DNA of 64,000 nt from Faucicola sp902506225 (GTDB lineage: Bacteria > Pseudomonadota > Gammaproteobacteria > Pseudomonadales > Moraxellaceae): contig LR733345.1 of the NCBI GenBank assembly GCA_902506225.1, positions 1,240,001 through 1,304,000 of the forward strand, read 5' to 3'. Under the pieces are notes generated by a model, which saw only the letters and a list, made by a program, of their open reading frames with translations, did not search any database and was not told the DNA's origin. Positions within the stretch are counted from its first letter, which is position 1, and the number at the start of each line of letters is the position of its first letter. The position numbers and the translations under genes were made by a program. Shown one piece after another: positions 54,214 through 63,688 of this stretch.

Positions 54214-55557
54214 CTAAGGACGAGGCGAATCATCAGGTCGTGGCAATGTCGGCAAATCAATATAGCGGTGTATCAACTCACTTAAATCAATGGTTACTTT
54301 TAAATTCACCAAGTTCCAATACTGTCCAGAAATGGTTCGATCAAGCATCATGGTAAGTGGGGCAGGTTGAAAGCTTTGCCAGTATTTAAGCGACTCTTTT
54401 GCTTTGGCAATCGCTTGAAAATGGGTTTGGCTGGTGGCAAAGTCGTAAGGCGCATGTTTGGATAAATCAAACAACTGGGTAAAACCATACGGGGTCAAAC
54501 CAATCTGCAACCAATCGTTATAAAAGTCCGTGGGCAGTGGCGCATCATTGTCTTTTTTGATGCCAATGCTGACCAAGTCTTGCTCAAGCGCTGTGACATC
54601 ACCGCTTAAGCAGTGGATAGCAAAGCGTTTGAACAACGCAACTTCGTCATGGCTGTAAGATTTGATACCACCAAAGTCATAGGCAATGACCGAGCCATCA
54701 GGGCGAAACGCAAAGTTACCTGGATGGGGGTCACAATGCAGACGGTACAGTTTGAACAATTGACCGGCACTAAAATCAAATAGGCGAGTGGCGATTTTTT
54801 GTTTGGTGGCATTGTCCCAAGTGGCAGCCACTTCGAGCTTTTCACCCAGTTCTTGTGATAGGGTCAAAATCCGTTTAGTCGAATGGCTATGAAAAACTTT
54901 GGGGATAATTAGCCCCTCATCATCGCTGTGAAAACTGCCAAAAATTGCCAAATTATGGGCTTCTTTGCTGTAGTCAAGCTCGTCATACAGGCTATCACGG
55001 ATTTCTGCAAAAATTTTATCTTGCAAGGTTTTATCCATATTGAGCACGCCAGTTATCTTAAGCGCCAAGCGAACGTGTTTTAAGTCACTGTCGATGCTGG
55101 TATCAACATCGGGGTATTGCACTTTGACCACGACCGCTTCACCCGTTGGTAACACCGCTTTATGGACTTGACCGATAGAGGCTGCCGCAAACGGTGATTG
55201 ATCAAACTGGGCAAACAACGTCTCAATCGGTTGTCCCAATTCTTTTTCAACCTGCTGTTTGATGACGGCAAACGGCATGGGCGGCGCGTCTTTTTGTAAT
55301 TTCTCCAGCGCTTTTGAGACTTCAGGCGGGAACACATCTTTATACTGCGAGGCAATTTGACCCACTTTCATTACCGCGCCTTTCATTTCGCCTAAGGTGT
55401 CGGCGATTTGCAGCCCTACGGTTTGCAGCATTTCGCTACGGGCTGTGAGTTTATCTTCTTCAGAGCCTGCAAAAGACTTAATAGAATTTTTAGCTGCTTT
55501 TCCTGCGATACTGGCAGTCATACCCGCAAGTTTTAAAAAACGTTTTTTTGATGACAT
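54214..55557 (-). CDS. AarF/ABC1/UbiB-family atypical kinase
   Basis: A 447-residue protein. The family KxGQ motif (MKVGQIASQYKDVFPPEV), the AAASIGQVHKA P-loop-like block and the kinase active site LHCDPHPGNFAF plus AYDFGGI are present. No C-terminal transmembrane pair like that of UbiB is obvious, so it is an AarF-type relative of unknown role, possibly linked to ubiquinone metabolism. The gene is on the minus strand, 144 bases upstream of yebC. Confidence 0.85.
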   Translation of the reverse strand: MSSKKRFLKLAGMTASIAGKAAKNSIKSFAGSEEDKLTARSEMLQTVGLQIADTLGEMKGAVMKVGQIASQYKDVFPPEVSKALEKLQKDAPPMPFAVIKQQVEKELGQPIETLFAQFDQSPFAAASIGQVHKAVLPTGEAVVVKVQYPDVDTSIDSDLKHVRLALKITGVLNMDKTLQDKIFAEIRDSLYDELDYSKEAHNLAIFGSFHSDDEGLIIPKVFHSHSTKRILTLSQELGEKLEVAATWDNATKQKIATRLFDFSAGQLFKLYRLHCDPHPGNFAFRPDGSVIAYDFGGIKSYSHDEVALFKRFAIHCLSGDVTALEQDLVSIGIKKDNDAPLPTDFYNDWLQIGLTPYGFTQLFDLSKHAPYDFATSQTHFQAIAKAKESLKYWQSFQPAPLTMMLDRTISGQYWNLVNLKVTIDLSELIHRYIDLPTLPRPDDSPRP

Positions 55558-55724
55558 AGTGGTTGTCTTATAGCAGAATTTTTTAATTAATTTATCAGTG
55601 AAACTATCAGGTAAATTATCAAGTTTTAAGTGTTGAGATTAGCAGAAAATGGCTATTTTTGCTATGTACCGTGCTGAAATTTAGCGAATTTTGTGTATAG
55701 CTTGGCATAAAAAACTTGGCACAA

Positions 55725-55752
55725 AAAAAGGCGCCACGATGACACCTTTTTT
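55725..55752 (-). terminator. Probable terminator of ilvA
   Basis: An imperfect stem AAAGGCGCCA / TGACACCTTT (two mismatches) with loop CGA flanked by A and T runs, 18 bases after the ilvA stop. Confidence 0.6.
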
Positions 55753-55769
55753 ATCCAAACCGTTAAAAA

Positions 55770-57320
55770 TTATTGTAAAAATAAGCGATAGCCTAAGTTA
55801 TCGGTGAGGTTTTCGCACGCATAGCCAATGTCTTGTAGTTTGGCAAGTAATTGCTCGGCAGTTTGCTCACCCATTTGAATGCCCGCTAAGATACGCCCTT
55901 CAGCCGCCCCATGATTACGATAGTGGAATAAAGAAATGTTAAACTGTGAGCCCAATTTTTCAAGGAAGTTGAGCAGCGCGCCAGGACGCTCGGGAAATTC
56001 GATGCGAAATAATTGCTCGTCTTTTAATCCCGCGTGTCCGCCGATTAAATAGCGAATATGGGTCTTGGCGACTTCATCATCGGTCAAGTCAATCGCGGCA
56101 TCATCGGCTTCATTGAGTAACTGGTGGATTGCTTTGCGCTCTTTTTCCCCTTCTTTGAGGGCGATACCGACAAAAATATTGGCAGCGTGATGGGCGTAGT
56201 TGGGGTTGGTATTGATGCGGTAGTTAAATTCGGTGATGTTGCGGCCTTTTAGTGAGCGGCAAAAATCCAAAAAGGCGCCTGTGCGCTCAGGAATGGTCAC
56301 CCCAAAAATCGCTTCTTTTTTCTCACCAATTTCGGTACGTTCAGCGATATAGCGTAACCGGTCAAAATTCATGTTGGCACCACATAAAATCGCCACACAG
56401 TTTTTGCCCTGTAGATTATGATCTTCGATGTATTTTTTCATACCCGCGACCGCAAGCGCGCCTGCAGGCTCGACGATGGTGCGGGTTTCATCATACACAT
56501 CTTTAATCGCCGCACATACTTCATCATTGCTACAAGTGACCACACCAGGCTCTACCACGGGACCTGAGTTATCGCTTTTTGGCATACGGCATACGTCAAA
56601 CGGTATTTCACCCAACTGGGCGACTGCCACCCCATCGACGAACAACCCCACTTGGGGTAAGCGCTTGCGTTCACCGGTATCAAGCGCGATTTTGAGACAG
56701 GCTGCTTCTTCTGGCTCGACTGCCACGACTTTGACATGCGGTGCAACTTCCCCCAAAAACGCCGCCACACCTGAAATTAAGCCACCGCCACCAACGGCAA
56801 CAAACACATATTCCATTTTACGCCATTGTTGTACTAGCTCCATGGCAATGGTACCTTGACCTGCGATGACCAATTCATCGTCATATGGCGGGATAAAGGT
56901 CAAACCATCGGTTTGGGCGCGTTCAATGGCATAGCGGTTAGATTCATCAAAACTATCGCCATATAGCACCACATTACCGCCCAAGGACTTGACCGCACTG
57001 ACTTTGATATCGGGGGTGGTGGTCGGCATCACGATAATGTTATTGAGTCCCAAGCGGCTAGCCGAGAAGGCAACGCCTTGCGCGTGGTTGCCGGCAGAGG
57101 CACAAATCACGCCTTTGGCTTTGTCTACTTCGCTTAACTGGCTAATTCGATTGTAGGCGCCCCGCAGCTTGAAAGAAAACACTGGCTGAAAATCTTCACG
57201 TTTAAAACGAATATCGTTGTTAAACCGTTCACTGAGTTTTTTGGCGGGTTCAAGCGGCGTTTGAATAGCAGCATCATACACGGTCGCTTGAAGGATAAGG
57301 CGTACCCAATCTGATAACAT
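55770..57320 (-). CDS. ilvA: Threonine ammonia-lyase, biosynthetic
   Basis: A 516-residue PLP enzyme (threonine to 2-oxobutyrate, first step to isoleucine). The PLP lysine lies in PVFSFKLRGAYNR, followed by ASAGNHAQGVA and the glycine loop VAVGGGGLISGVAAFLG. Two C-terminal ACT-like domains (residues about 335-515) give isoleucine/valine feedback control. The total length equals that of biosynthetic IlvA, not catabolic TdcB. It is divergent from rpiA. Confidence 0.96.
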   Translation of the reverse strand: MLSDWVRLILQATVYDAAIQTPLEPAKKLSERFNNDIRFKREDFQPVFSFKLRGAYNRISQLSEVDKAKGVICASAGNHAQGVAFSASRLGLNNIIVMPTTTPDIKVSAVKSLGGNVVLYGDSFDESNRYAIERAQTDGLTFIPPYDDELVIAGQGTIAMELVQQWRKMEYVFVAVGGGGLISGVAAFLGEVAPHVKVVAVEPEEAACLKIALDTGERKRLPQVGLFVDGVAVAQLGEIPFDVCRMPKSDNSGPVVEPGVVTCSNDEVCAAIKDVYDETRTIVEPAGALAVAGMKKYIEDHNLQGKNCVAILCGANMNFDRLRYIAERTEIGEKKEAIFGVTIPERTGAFLDFCRSLKGRNITEFNYRINTNPNYAHHAANIFVGIALKEGEKERKAIHQLLNEADDAAIDLTDDEVAKTHIRYLIGGHAGLKDEQLFRIEFPERPGALLNFLEKLGSQFNISLFHYRNHGAAEGRILAGIQMGEQTAEQLLAKLQDIGYACENLTDNLGYRLFLQ

Positions 57321-57544
57321 AATAATGACCTAAGTTTGAAAAATACGTTTGAAGATTTATTTTTACCCTCTATGTGCTTTCATAACCAAAACAAAGCAAA
57401 TCGTTAGAGAAGTAAAAAATAAGTGATTAGATTAGGACTTTAGGGTTTAGCTTGCAAGTGCTTTTACGGTAAAATAAGTTGGGTAATTGATAGCATTAAG
57501 TTTTCTATCTGTTTTTTTGATAAATTCCTAACAAGGCTGGGTCT

Positions 57545-58234
57545 ATGAGTACGATGAATGCAAGCACGCAACAACAACAAAAACAAGCCGTGGCAGCAGA
57601 CGCGTTAAAATATATCGAATCAGGCATGATTTTGGGCGTGGGGACGGGCAGTACCGTCAACTGCCTCATTGAATTATTGCCAAAAGTTAACCTAAAGGGC
57701 GCTGTGGCAAGCTCAAAGGTCACCGAAGATAAGCTCAAAGCCCTCGGTATTGAGGTGATGGATTTAAACTTCACCGGCGAGTTAGATTTGTATATTGATG
57801 GTGCCGATGAAGCAAACGAGCACTTACAGCTAGTCAAAGGCGGTGGCGGCGCTTTAACCCGTGAAAAAATTGTTGCCGCCGCATCTAAGCAGTTTATTTG
57901 CATGGTTGATGAGAGTAAATGGGTGCAGCAATTAGGCGTTGGCTTTCCACTACCGATTGAAGTGTTGCCGCAAGCGCGCTCATATGTAGCGCGTGAGTTA
58001 GTACAGCTTGGCGGTGAGCCGGTCTACCGTGAAGGATTTGTCACCGATTATGGCAATTTGATTTTGGATGTCTATGGCTTAGATATTGGCTTGGACAGTG
58101 AGAAGGTAGCAGCGTTTGAAGCAAAGTTAAACAATATCGTAGGAGTGGTATGTAATGGGTTATTTAGCGCACAGCACGCTGATATCTTACTGATGGCAAC
58201 GGCAGATGGCGTAAAAAAATTGACAGCCAACTAA
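57545..58234 (+). CDS. rpiA: Ribose-5-phosphate isomerase A
   Basis: A 229-residue enzyme interconverting ribose 5-phosphate and ribulose 5-phosphate. GVGTGSTVNCLIE, DGADEAN, KGGGGALTREKIVA (catalytic Glu) and DESKWVQQLG are conserved. The start follows a weak AAGGCTGGG site. It is the only gene before a clear terminator. Confidence 0.97.
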   Translation: MSTMNASTQQQQKQAVAADALKYIESGMILGVGTGSTVNCLIELLPKVNLKGAVASSKVTEDKLKALGIEVMDLNFTGELDLYIDGADEANEHLQLVKGGGGALTREKIVAAASKQFICMVDESKWVQQLGVGFPLPIEVLPQARSYVARELVQLGGEPVYREGFVTDYGNLILDVYGLDIGLDSEKVAAFEAKLNNIVGVVCNGLFSAQHADILLMATADGVKKLTAN

Positions 58235-58277
58235 GTTACTAGCAAGTTAATGGTTATCAGCAATGTTGTCACACAAC

Positions 58278-58311
58278 AAAAAAGACCAAGTCACGATGAC
58301 TGGTCTTTTTT
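58278..58311 (+). terminator. Terminator of rpiA
   Basis: Stem AAAAGACCAAGTCA / TGACTGGTCTTTT with loop CGA (one bulge) and a T run, 45 bases past the rpiA stop. The A run on the left would also serve phaB from the other side. Confidence 0.85.
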
Positions 58312-58366
58312 AGTTTATAACCGATTTAGTTTATAACTGATAATGGCAAGCTTGATGGCAAGCTCA

Positions 58367-59140
58367 TTAGTGCATGTATTGACCGCCATTTATATTGATG
58401 GTCTCACCTGTGATATAAGCAGCGCCATCGCTGACCAAATACACCACGGCAGCGGCAATCTCTTCCGGTTGGGCGAGACGACCCATTGGGATGCCTGCTT
58501 TGATGCTTTCCATCACTTTTTCCGGCACCGCCATCACCATTTTAGTACCCGTATAACCCGGTGCAACCACGTTAACGGTCACCCCAGATTTAGCGCCTTC
58601 TTGTGCCAACGCTTTACTAAAGCCGATGATACCTGCCTTGGTGGCGGAGTAGTTGGTTTGCCCAAACTGACCTTTTAAGCCATTAATTGAGCTAATACTC
58701 ACAATACGCCCAGATTTTTGCTCAAGCATTTTGTTAAAAACGGGTTGGGTGACCGTGAATAGTGATTTTAAGTTGGTATCAATCACCTCTGACCATTGCT
58801 CATAAGTCATTTTTTTGAAAGTCGTATCACGGGTGATACCTGCGTTATTTACCAACACATCAATGTGACCTGCTTTTTCAATTGCATCAACAATGGCTTT
58901 GGTGGCGGCTTCATGGTCAGTGAGATTGGTCTCAACAAAGGTGAAATCGCTGGCATTCAAGCCTTCTTCTTCTAACCAAGCTTCGCCGCGGTTGACCGTG
59001 CTATCCGCTTTAGGGGTGTAAGTTGCAATGATGTGATAGCCAGCTTGGATTAGCGCATGACAAATAGCGGTGCCAATACCACCTAGCGCACCTGTTACGA
59101 GGGCAATTTTTTTATTTGCAGTTGGGTTGTCGGTTGTCAT
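58367..59140 (-). CDS. phaB: Acetoacetyl-CoA reductase (PhaB-type SDR)
   Basis: A 257-residue short-chain dehydrogenase from ATG 59140 (GGAGCG ribosome-binding site); the frame is open to 59263 but without family sequence. Cofactor motif TGALGGIGTAIC, NNAG, and the catalytic Ser/Tyr/Lys in SISSINGLKGQFGQTNYSATKAG are clear. The NGxxGQFGQTNY string and the MTYEQW segment favour PhaB over FabG. It reduces acetoacetyl-CoA with NADPH for polyhydroxybutyrate synthesis. No phaA or phaC is adjacent. Confidence 0.88.
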   Translation of the reverse strand: MTTDNPTANKKIALVTGALGGIGTAICHALIQAGYHIIATYTPKADSTVNRGEAWLEEEGLNASDFTFVETNLTDHEAATKAIVDAIEKAGHIDVLVNNAGITRDTTFKKMTYEQWSEVIDTNLKSLFTVTQPVFNKMLEQKSGRIVSISSINGLKGQFGQTNYSATKAGIIGFSKALAQEGAKSGVTVNVVAPGYTGTKMVMAVPEKVMESIKAGIPMGRLAQPEEIAAAVVYLVSDGAAYITGETININGGQYMH

Positions 59141-59723
59141 CACAGTACGCTCCTTGTTGGTTGTGATTGTTGGTTGTGATAAAAAATTCAATGATTTAAA
59201 TAGTTTATAGTATAAATGTGTTGGTTTTTTTACAATTGAACATGCGGCTGAAAAATCAGTCACACGCGATTGATATCAGGGTCACAAAAAAAACTATAGA
59301 CCGAATATTCACATAAATTTATTGACTTTTACTTCCTTGTTTTTTTCATCATATATGAAAATTTGATAACTACCAATATTTTTTACGTTTTTATTTCTAT
59401 GACAAACATTTTGTTACGCGCAAACGAGTATTTATAGGTTTGTGTGCTAAAAAAATTTGCAACAATAGCGGTTTGTGCTAGGCTATAAGGATAATTTTAA
59501 ACAATGTAAGGTTGAGCAAAATACCCCGTATCAACTGCACTTAATCAAGCCTAAGTGCTAAATCTCCCGCTTGATGGTACAAACTTGGCTTAATTGTACA
59601 AACTTGATTGGACAAGATTGATTGTATCGATACGCAAGCGTGAATGCTTAGTAATTTTATATACCACGATGAGCTGGGTCTGTTTATTTAGTCTGTTTAT
59701 TTATTTGCCACACGGAAATTAGA
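59141..59723. other. Long intergenic region upstream of glnE and phaB
   Basis: No ORF or RNA gene is recognised in 583 bases. It holds the divergent promoters. TACAAACTTG recurs at 59578 and 59597, and GGCTATAAGGATAAT (59482-59496) could contain a -10 box without a clear -35. A T-rich, low-complexity block lies at 59285-59420. Confidence 0.35.
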
Positions 59724-62546
59724 ATGCCGCAACTCTTACCGACGATAGAACAAATCGCTGTATTACAGCAAGCTAGTAATTTTGGCTATCAGTATTGGCA
59801 GACTAAAACAAACGTTGCACAAAGCTTTTTAAAAAGCTATCCGCTTACCCAAACGCTCGATGTCCAGCATATCAAAGATTTAATACGCGATTATACGCTA
59901 GATGAAGATTACCAATTGGCGGATGAAGCAAGCGTGATGCGGGGGCTGCGTCATCTACGTAATTTGTTGATGATGCGCTGGATTTGGCAAGATGCATTAA
60001 ATCTGATTAGCCTAGAGCAGCTGACATGGGAGCTATCAAAATTTGCTGATTATTGTCTCATCTTTGCCAAAGACTATGTGTATCAAGATTTAATCAATCG
60101 CTATGGCGAGCCGTATTTTTTTGATGAAAAAAATAAACCACATAAGGATGATTTAGCCATCATCGCCATGGGTAAAATGGGGGCAGAAGAGCTTAACTTA
60201 TCAAGCGATATTGATTTGATTTTTGTTCATCAGGGGCAAGGTGAGACGGTGGTTGACCCGTTAAAAAACAAAGGGTCAAAAGCTGCTAAATCCATCGACA
60301 ACAAGAAATTTTTTACCAAATGGGGTCAAGGTATCATCAATCTGCTTGATAAAAACACCCAAGACGGTTTTGTATTTCGCATTGATATGCGCCTGCGTCC
60401 TTGGGGCGATGGCAGTGATTTGGCAATTCATTTATCGGCACTGGAAAAATATTTCGCCCAACATGGACGGGCGTGGGAGCGATTTGCTTGGCTAAAAGCC
60501 AGAATCGTCAACCCTGTCACCTTTAGCGATAGCTTAACAGCCCTTATCAAGCCGTTTGTATTTCGTTATTATGTCGATTATAGTGCCTTTGCTGCCCTAC
60601 GTGAGATGAAATCACTGATTCAAAACCAAGTCGAACAACGTCAAGATACGGACAATGTGAAGCTTGGGGCGGGTGGTATTCGTGATATTGAATTTATCGT
60701 GCAGTCGTTTCAGTTGATTTATGGCGGGCGTGTCAGTGATATTAAAGTAAAAAACTGCCTACAAGCGATGAGCCAACTAGAAAAACATGGCTTTATCGAT
60801 GCTGTGACCTATGAGCAATTGGCACAAGCCTATCGTTTTTTACGCAGATTAGAGCATGGTATCCAAGCCATCAATGATGAACAAACCCAGCGACTACCAC
60901 AAGACGCCATGCAGCGACATCAGCTGGCCCAAGTATTGGGGTTTGCCGATTGGGCGGCTTTGTTAGCCAAACTCAATGAATACCGCCAAACGGTAAAAAT
61001 ACCTTTTGACGAGCTAGTCAGTGATCGCCAACAGTCTGATGAACAACTGCAAGTGGATCATCAGCACAATTTATCTGAGCTTGAGCAAAAATTAAGCGCT
61101 GAGAATAAAGATAAATTAAGCCAGTTTTGGCAAAGTAAGCTCATCACAGGACTCAGTGAAGAAGCCAAGACTCGCCTAAATGCTGCCTATCCGATTCTAA
61201 TCAATGGGTTGTTACATTCTGATTTAAGCGAAGATGCAATCAATGTGGCGTTACCTAGAATGTTGACATTGCTAGAGGCGGTAAGTCGTCGGTCAATTTA
61301 TTTGGTCATGTTTGCCGAAAACCCAACGGCAGCCGCCAAATTGATTCCCATGCTAGCAGCGAGCCCTTGGATTGCGAGCGAATTGGTCAGTTATCCCGTG
61401 CTGCTAGATTCATTTATCCGTGAAAAATACCGTCATTTACCTGATAAGGCAGAACTTAGTGACATTCTGCGTCAGCAGTTGTTACGGGTAGAACCTAATG
61501 ATGAAGAAGGGCTACTCAACGCCTTTCGTTTTTTCAAAAAAACCCAAGTCTTGGCAGTGGCGGCAAGTGATGTGTTGGCGGATAGACCGTTGATGAAAGT
61601 CTCTGATTCACTGACCTTTATCGCTGAAGTGGTGCTTGAAAAAGCGTTGCAACGGGTATTTGGTGAATTGGTAAAAAAACATGGCTATCCTGTCAATGCC
61701 CAAAACGAGCCTGTGAGTGAAGCGCATAATGGCTTTGCGATTATCGGTTATGGTAAGCTTGGCGGGCTTGAGATGAGTTATAGCTCAGATCTTGATCTTG
61801 TGTTTATTCATGATATTGATGAAGAAGCGATGACGCTCGGTGAAAAACCCATCAGCGGTATGAAGTTTGCCGCCCGCCTTGCACAAAAACTGATGAATTA
61901 TTTGACCACCCAAACGCGCGATGGCCGTGTCTATGAGATTGACATGCGCCTGCGCCCCTCGGGTCAAGCAGGTATGATGGTGGTATCTACCCATGCGTTT
62001 GAACTTTACCAAATGCACAAAGCTTGGGCGTGGGAACACCAAGCGTTGGTTCGCGCACGTGCCATTTGCGGGGATAACCGTGTGATGATGCGATTTGACC
62101 AGATTCGTAAAGAAGTGTTGTGTCTGCCGCGTGATAAAGACAGTGTTCGTATCGAAGTATCCACCATGCGGCATAAGATGCAAGACCATTTGGGCAGCAA
62201 ACCGCACACCAAGCAGCAAGGATTATTCCATCTGAAACAAGATGCAGGCGGATTGGTTGATATTGAGTTTATTGCCCAGTTTGCTGTCTTGGCGTATGCC
62301 AATCGTTATCCTGCGTTGGCCATTTGGAGTGACAATGTGCGTATTTTTGAAGCGCTCGCCAAAACAGGTATTATCGAAACCGAAATATGCCAACAGCTAA
62401 CGCACGCTTATCTTCGTATCCGCAGTATGACACATCAGTTGGCTTTGGCAGAGCAGCCGATACTGGTGGATGAAGCCCAGTGGCATGAACTGCGTCATTT
62501 TGTTGATGAACAATGGCATCGCTTGATTGGACAGCGTCCAGAATAG
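59724..62546 (+). CDS. glnE: Glutamine synthetase adenylyltransferase/deadenylase
   Basis: A 940-residue bifunctional enzyme that adds or removes AMP on GlnA. Two nucleotidyltransferase domains are seen: N-terminal (deadenylylase) with AIIAMGKMGAEELNLSSDIDLIFVHQ, and C-terminal (adenylylase) with GYGKLGGLEMSYSSDLDLVFIHD. Each is followed by DMRLRPWGDGSDLA or DMRLRPSGQAGMM and a GGIRDIEF or GGLVDIEF block. The length is that of E. coli GlnE. Its substrate tyrosine is present in the glnA product. ilvE follows after about 85 bases. Confidence 0.97.
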   Translation: MPQLLPTIEQIAVLQQASNFGYQYWQTKTNVAQSFLKSYPLTQTLDVQHIKDLIRDYTLDEDYQLADEASVMRGLRHLRNLLMMRWIWQDALNLISLEQLTWELSKFADYCLIFAKDYVYQDLINRYGEPYFFDEKNKPHKDDLAIIAMGKMGAEELNLSSDIDLIFVHQGQGETVVDPLKNKGSKAAKSIDNKKFFTKWGQGIINLLDKNTQDGFVFRIDMRLRPWGDGSDLAIHLSALEKYFAQHGRAWERFAWLKARIVNPVTFSDSLTALIKPFVFRYYVDYSAFAALREMKSLIQNQVEQRQDTDNVKLGAGGIRDIEFIVQSFQLIYGGRVSDIKVKNCLQAMSQLEKHGFIDAVTYEQLAQAYRFLRRLEHGIQAINDEQTQRLPQDAMQRHQLAQVLGFADWAALLAKLNEYRQTVKIPFDELVSDRQQSDEQLQVDHQHNLSELEQKLSAENKDKLSQFWQSKLITGLSEEAKTRLNAAYPILINGLLHSDLSEDAINVALPRMLTLLEAVSRRSIYLVMFAENPTAAAKLIPMLAASPWIASELVSYPVLLDSFIREKYRHLPDKAELSDILRQQLLRVEPNDEEGLLNAFRFFKKTQVLAVAASDVLADRPLMKVSDSLTFIAEVVLEKALQRVFGELVKKHGYPVNAQNEPVSEAHNGFAIIGYGKLGGLEMSYSSDLDLVFIHDIDEEAMTLGEKPISGMKFAARLAQKLMNYLTTQTRDGRVYEIDMRLRPSGQAGMMVVSTHAFELYQMHKAWAWEHQALVRARAICGDNRVMMRFDQIRKEVLCLPRDKDSVRIEVSTMRHKMQDHLGSKPHTKQQGLFHLKQDAGGLVDIEFIAQFAVLAYANRYPALAIWSDNVRIFEALAKTGIIETEICQQLTHAYLRIRSMTHQLALAEQPILVDEAQWHELRHFVDEQWHRLIGQRPE

Positions 62547-62556
62547 ATGTAACATC

Positions 62557-62616
62557 ACTTTTTATTTCAAACAAAAACTTTTATTTCAAACAAAGTACTT
62601 TTTATTTCAAACAAAA
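62557..62616 (+). repeat. Three tandem repeats between glnE and ilvE
   Basis: TTTATTTCAAACAAA occurs at about 62561, 62580 and 62601 (periods 19 and 21), each preceded by ACTT or ACTTT. The array fills most of the gap before the ilvE ribosome-binding site (AGGAG, 62621). Confidence 0.7.
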
Positions 62617-62631
62617 CACTAGGAGTAATCA

Positions 62632-63576
62632 ATGGCAACAATTCCCAGCATGGCAGACCGTGATGGTTTTATTTGGATGGATGGCAACATGGTAGACTGG
62701 CGTGATGCCAAAATCCACGTATTAACCCACACACTGCACTACGGGATGGGCGTATTTGAGGGGGTGCGAGCCTACAAAACCCATGATGGACGCACGGCGA
62801 TTTTTCGTCTAGAAGACCATACCCAGCGCCTGCTAAATTCCGCTAAAATTTTCCAGCTTGCTGTCCCCTATTCGTATGAAGAAGTATTACAAGCACAAAA
62901 AGCCGTGGTACGTGAAAACAACCTTGAATCGGCATACCTTCGCCCATTGATTTGGGTCGGTTCTGAAAAATTGGGTATCGCTGCCAAAGATAATAGCATT
63001 CACACCATCGTCGCCGCTTGGGTTTGGGGCGCTTATCTGGGTGAAGAAGGCATGGCAAAAGGTATCCGGGTAAAAACCTCAAGTTTTACCCATCACCATC
63101 CAAACGTCACCATGTGTAAAGCCAAAGCCGTCAGCAACTACCCAGTATCTATCATGTCAAACCAAGAAGTTACCCGTCATGGCTATGATGAAGCGGTATT
63201 GATGGATACCCAAGGCTATGTTTGTCAAGGCTCAGGGGAAAACTTATTTTTGGTCAAAGACGGTGAGCTGCATACCCCAGATTTGTCAGGGGGGGCATTG
63301 GACGGCATTACCCGTCGCACGGTGATACAGTTTGCACAGGACTTGGGCATCAAAGTGCATGAGCGTAGAATCACCCGTGATGAATTTTATATCGCGGATG
63401 AAATCTTTATGACAGGTACTGCTGCTGAGATTACCCCAATTCGTGAATATGATGACCATGTCATTGGCTGCGGCGCGCGTGGTGAAATCACCGAAAAACT
63501 GCAAAGTCTGTTTTTTGATGTGGTGCAAGGCAAAAATGATAAATACGCGCACTGGCTCAGCTACGTGGATGAATAA
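62632..63576 (+). CDS. ilvE: Branched-chain amino acid aminotransferase
   Basis: A 314-residue class IV PLP aminotransferase for leucine, isoleucine and valine. WMDGNMVDWRDAKIHVLTHTLHYGMGVFEGVRAY is the typical N-terminus. The PLP lysine is in CKAKAVSNYPVS, and GYVCQGSGENLFLVKDG and FMTGTAAEITPI follow. It has an AGGAGTAATC ribosome-binding site. Together with ilvA it covers isoleucine synthesis at the start and end of the pathway. Confidence 0.95.
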   Translation: MATIPSMADRDGFIWMDGNMVDWRDAKIHVLTHTLHYGMGVFEGVRAYKTHDGRTAIFRLEDHTQRLLNSAKIFQLAVPYSYEEVLQAQKAVVRENNLESAYLRPLIWVGSEKLGIAAKDNSIHTIVAAWVWGAYLGEEGMAKGIRVKTSSFTHHHPNVTMCKAKAVSNYPVSIMSNQEVTRHGYDEAVLMDTQGYVCQGSGENLFLVKDGELHTPDLSGGALDGITRRTVIQFAQDLGIKVHERRITRDEFYIADEIFMTGTAAEITPIREYDDHVIGCGARGEITEKLQSLFFDVVQGKNDKYAHWLSYVDE

Positions 63577-63621
63577 TCGGTAAAATTGTAGCTACGTGAA
63601 AATAAGTAGATAAGTGAAAAT

Positions 63622-63660
63622 AAAAGGATAGTTATGTTAAAATGACTATCCTTATTTTTT
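63622..63660 (+). terminator. Terminator of ilvE
   Basis: Stem AAGGATAGTTAT (63624-63635) / ATGACTATCCTT (63642-63653) with one G-T wobble and a T-rich tail, about 50 bases after the ilvE stop. Confidence 0.78.
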
Positions 63661-63688
63661 GAAGAATTATCGGTACTTTGGAAGTGAC

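Noticed and set aside
59141..59263. N-terminal extension of PhaB
   Set aside because: It is not SDR-like; ATG 59140 has a better ribosome-binding site and gives the standard length.
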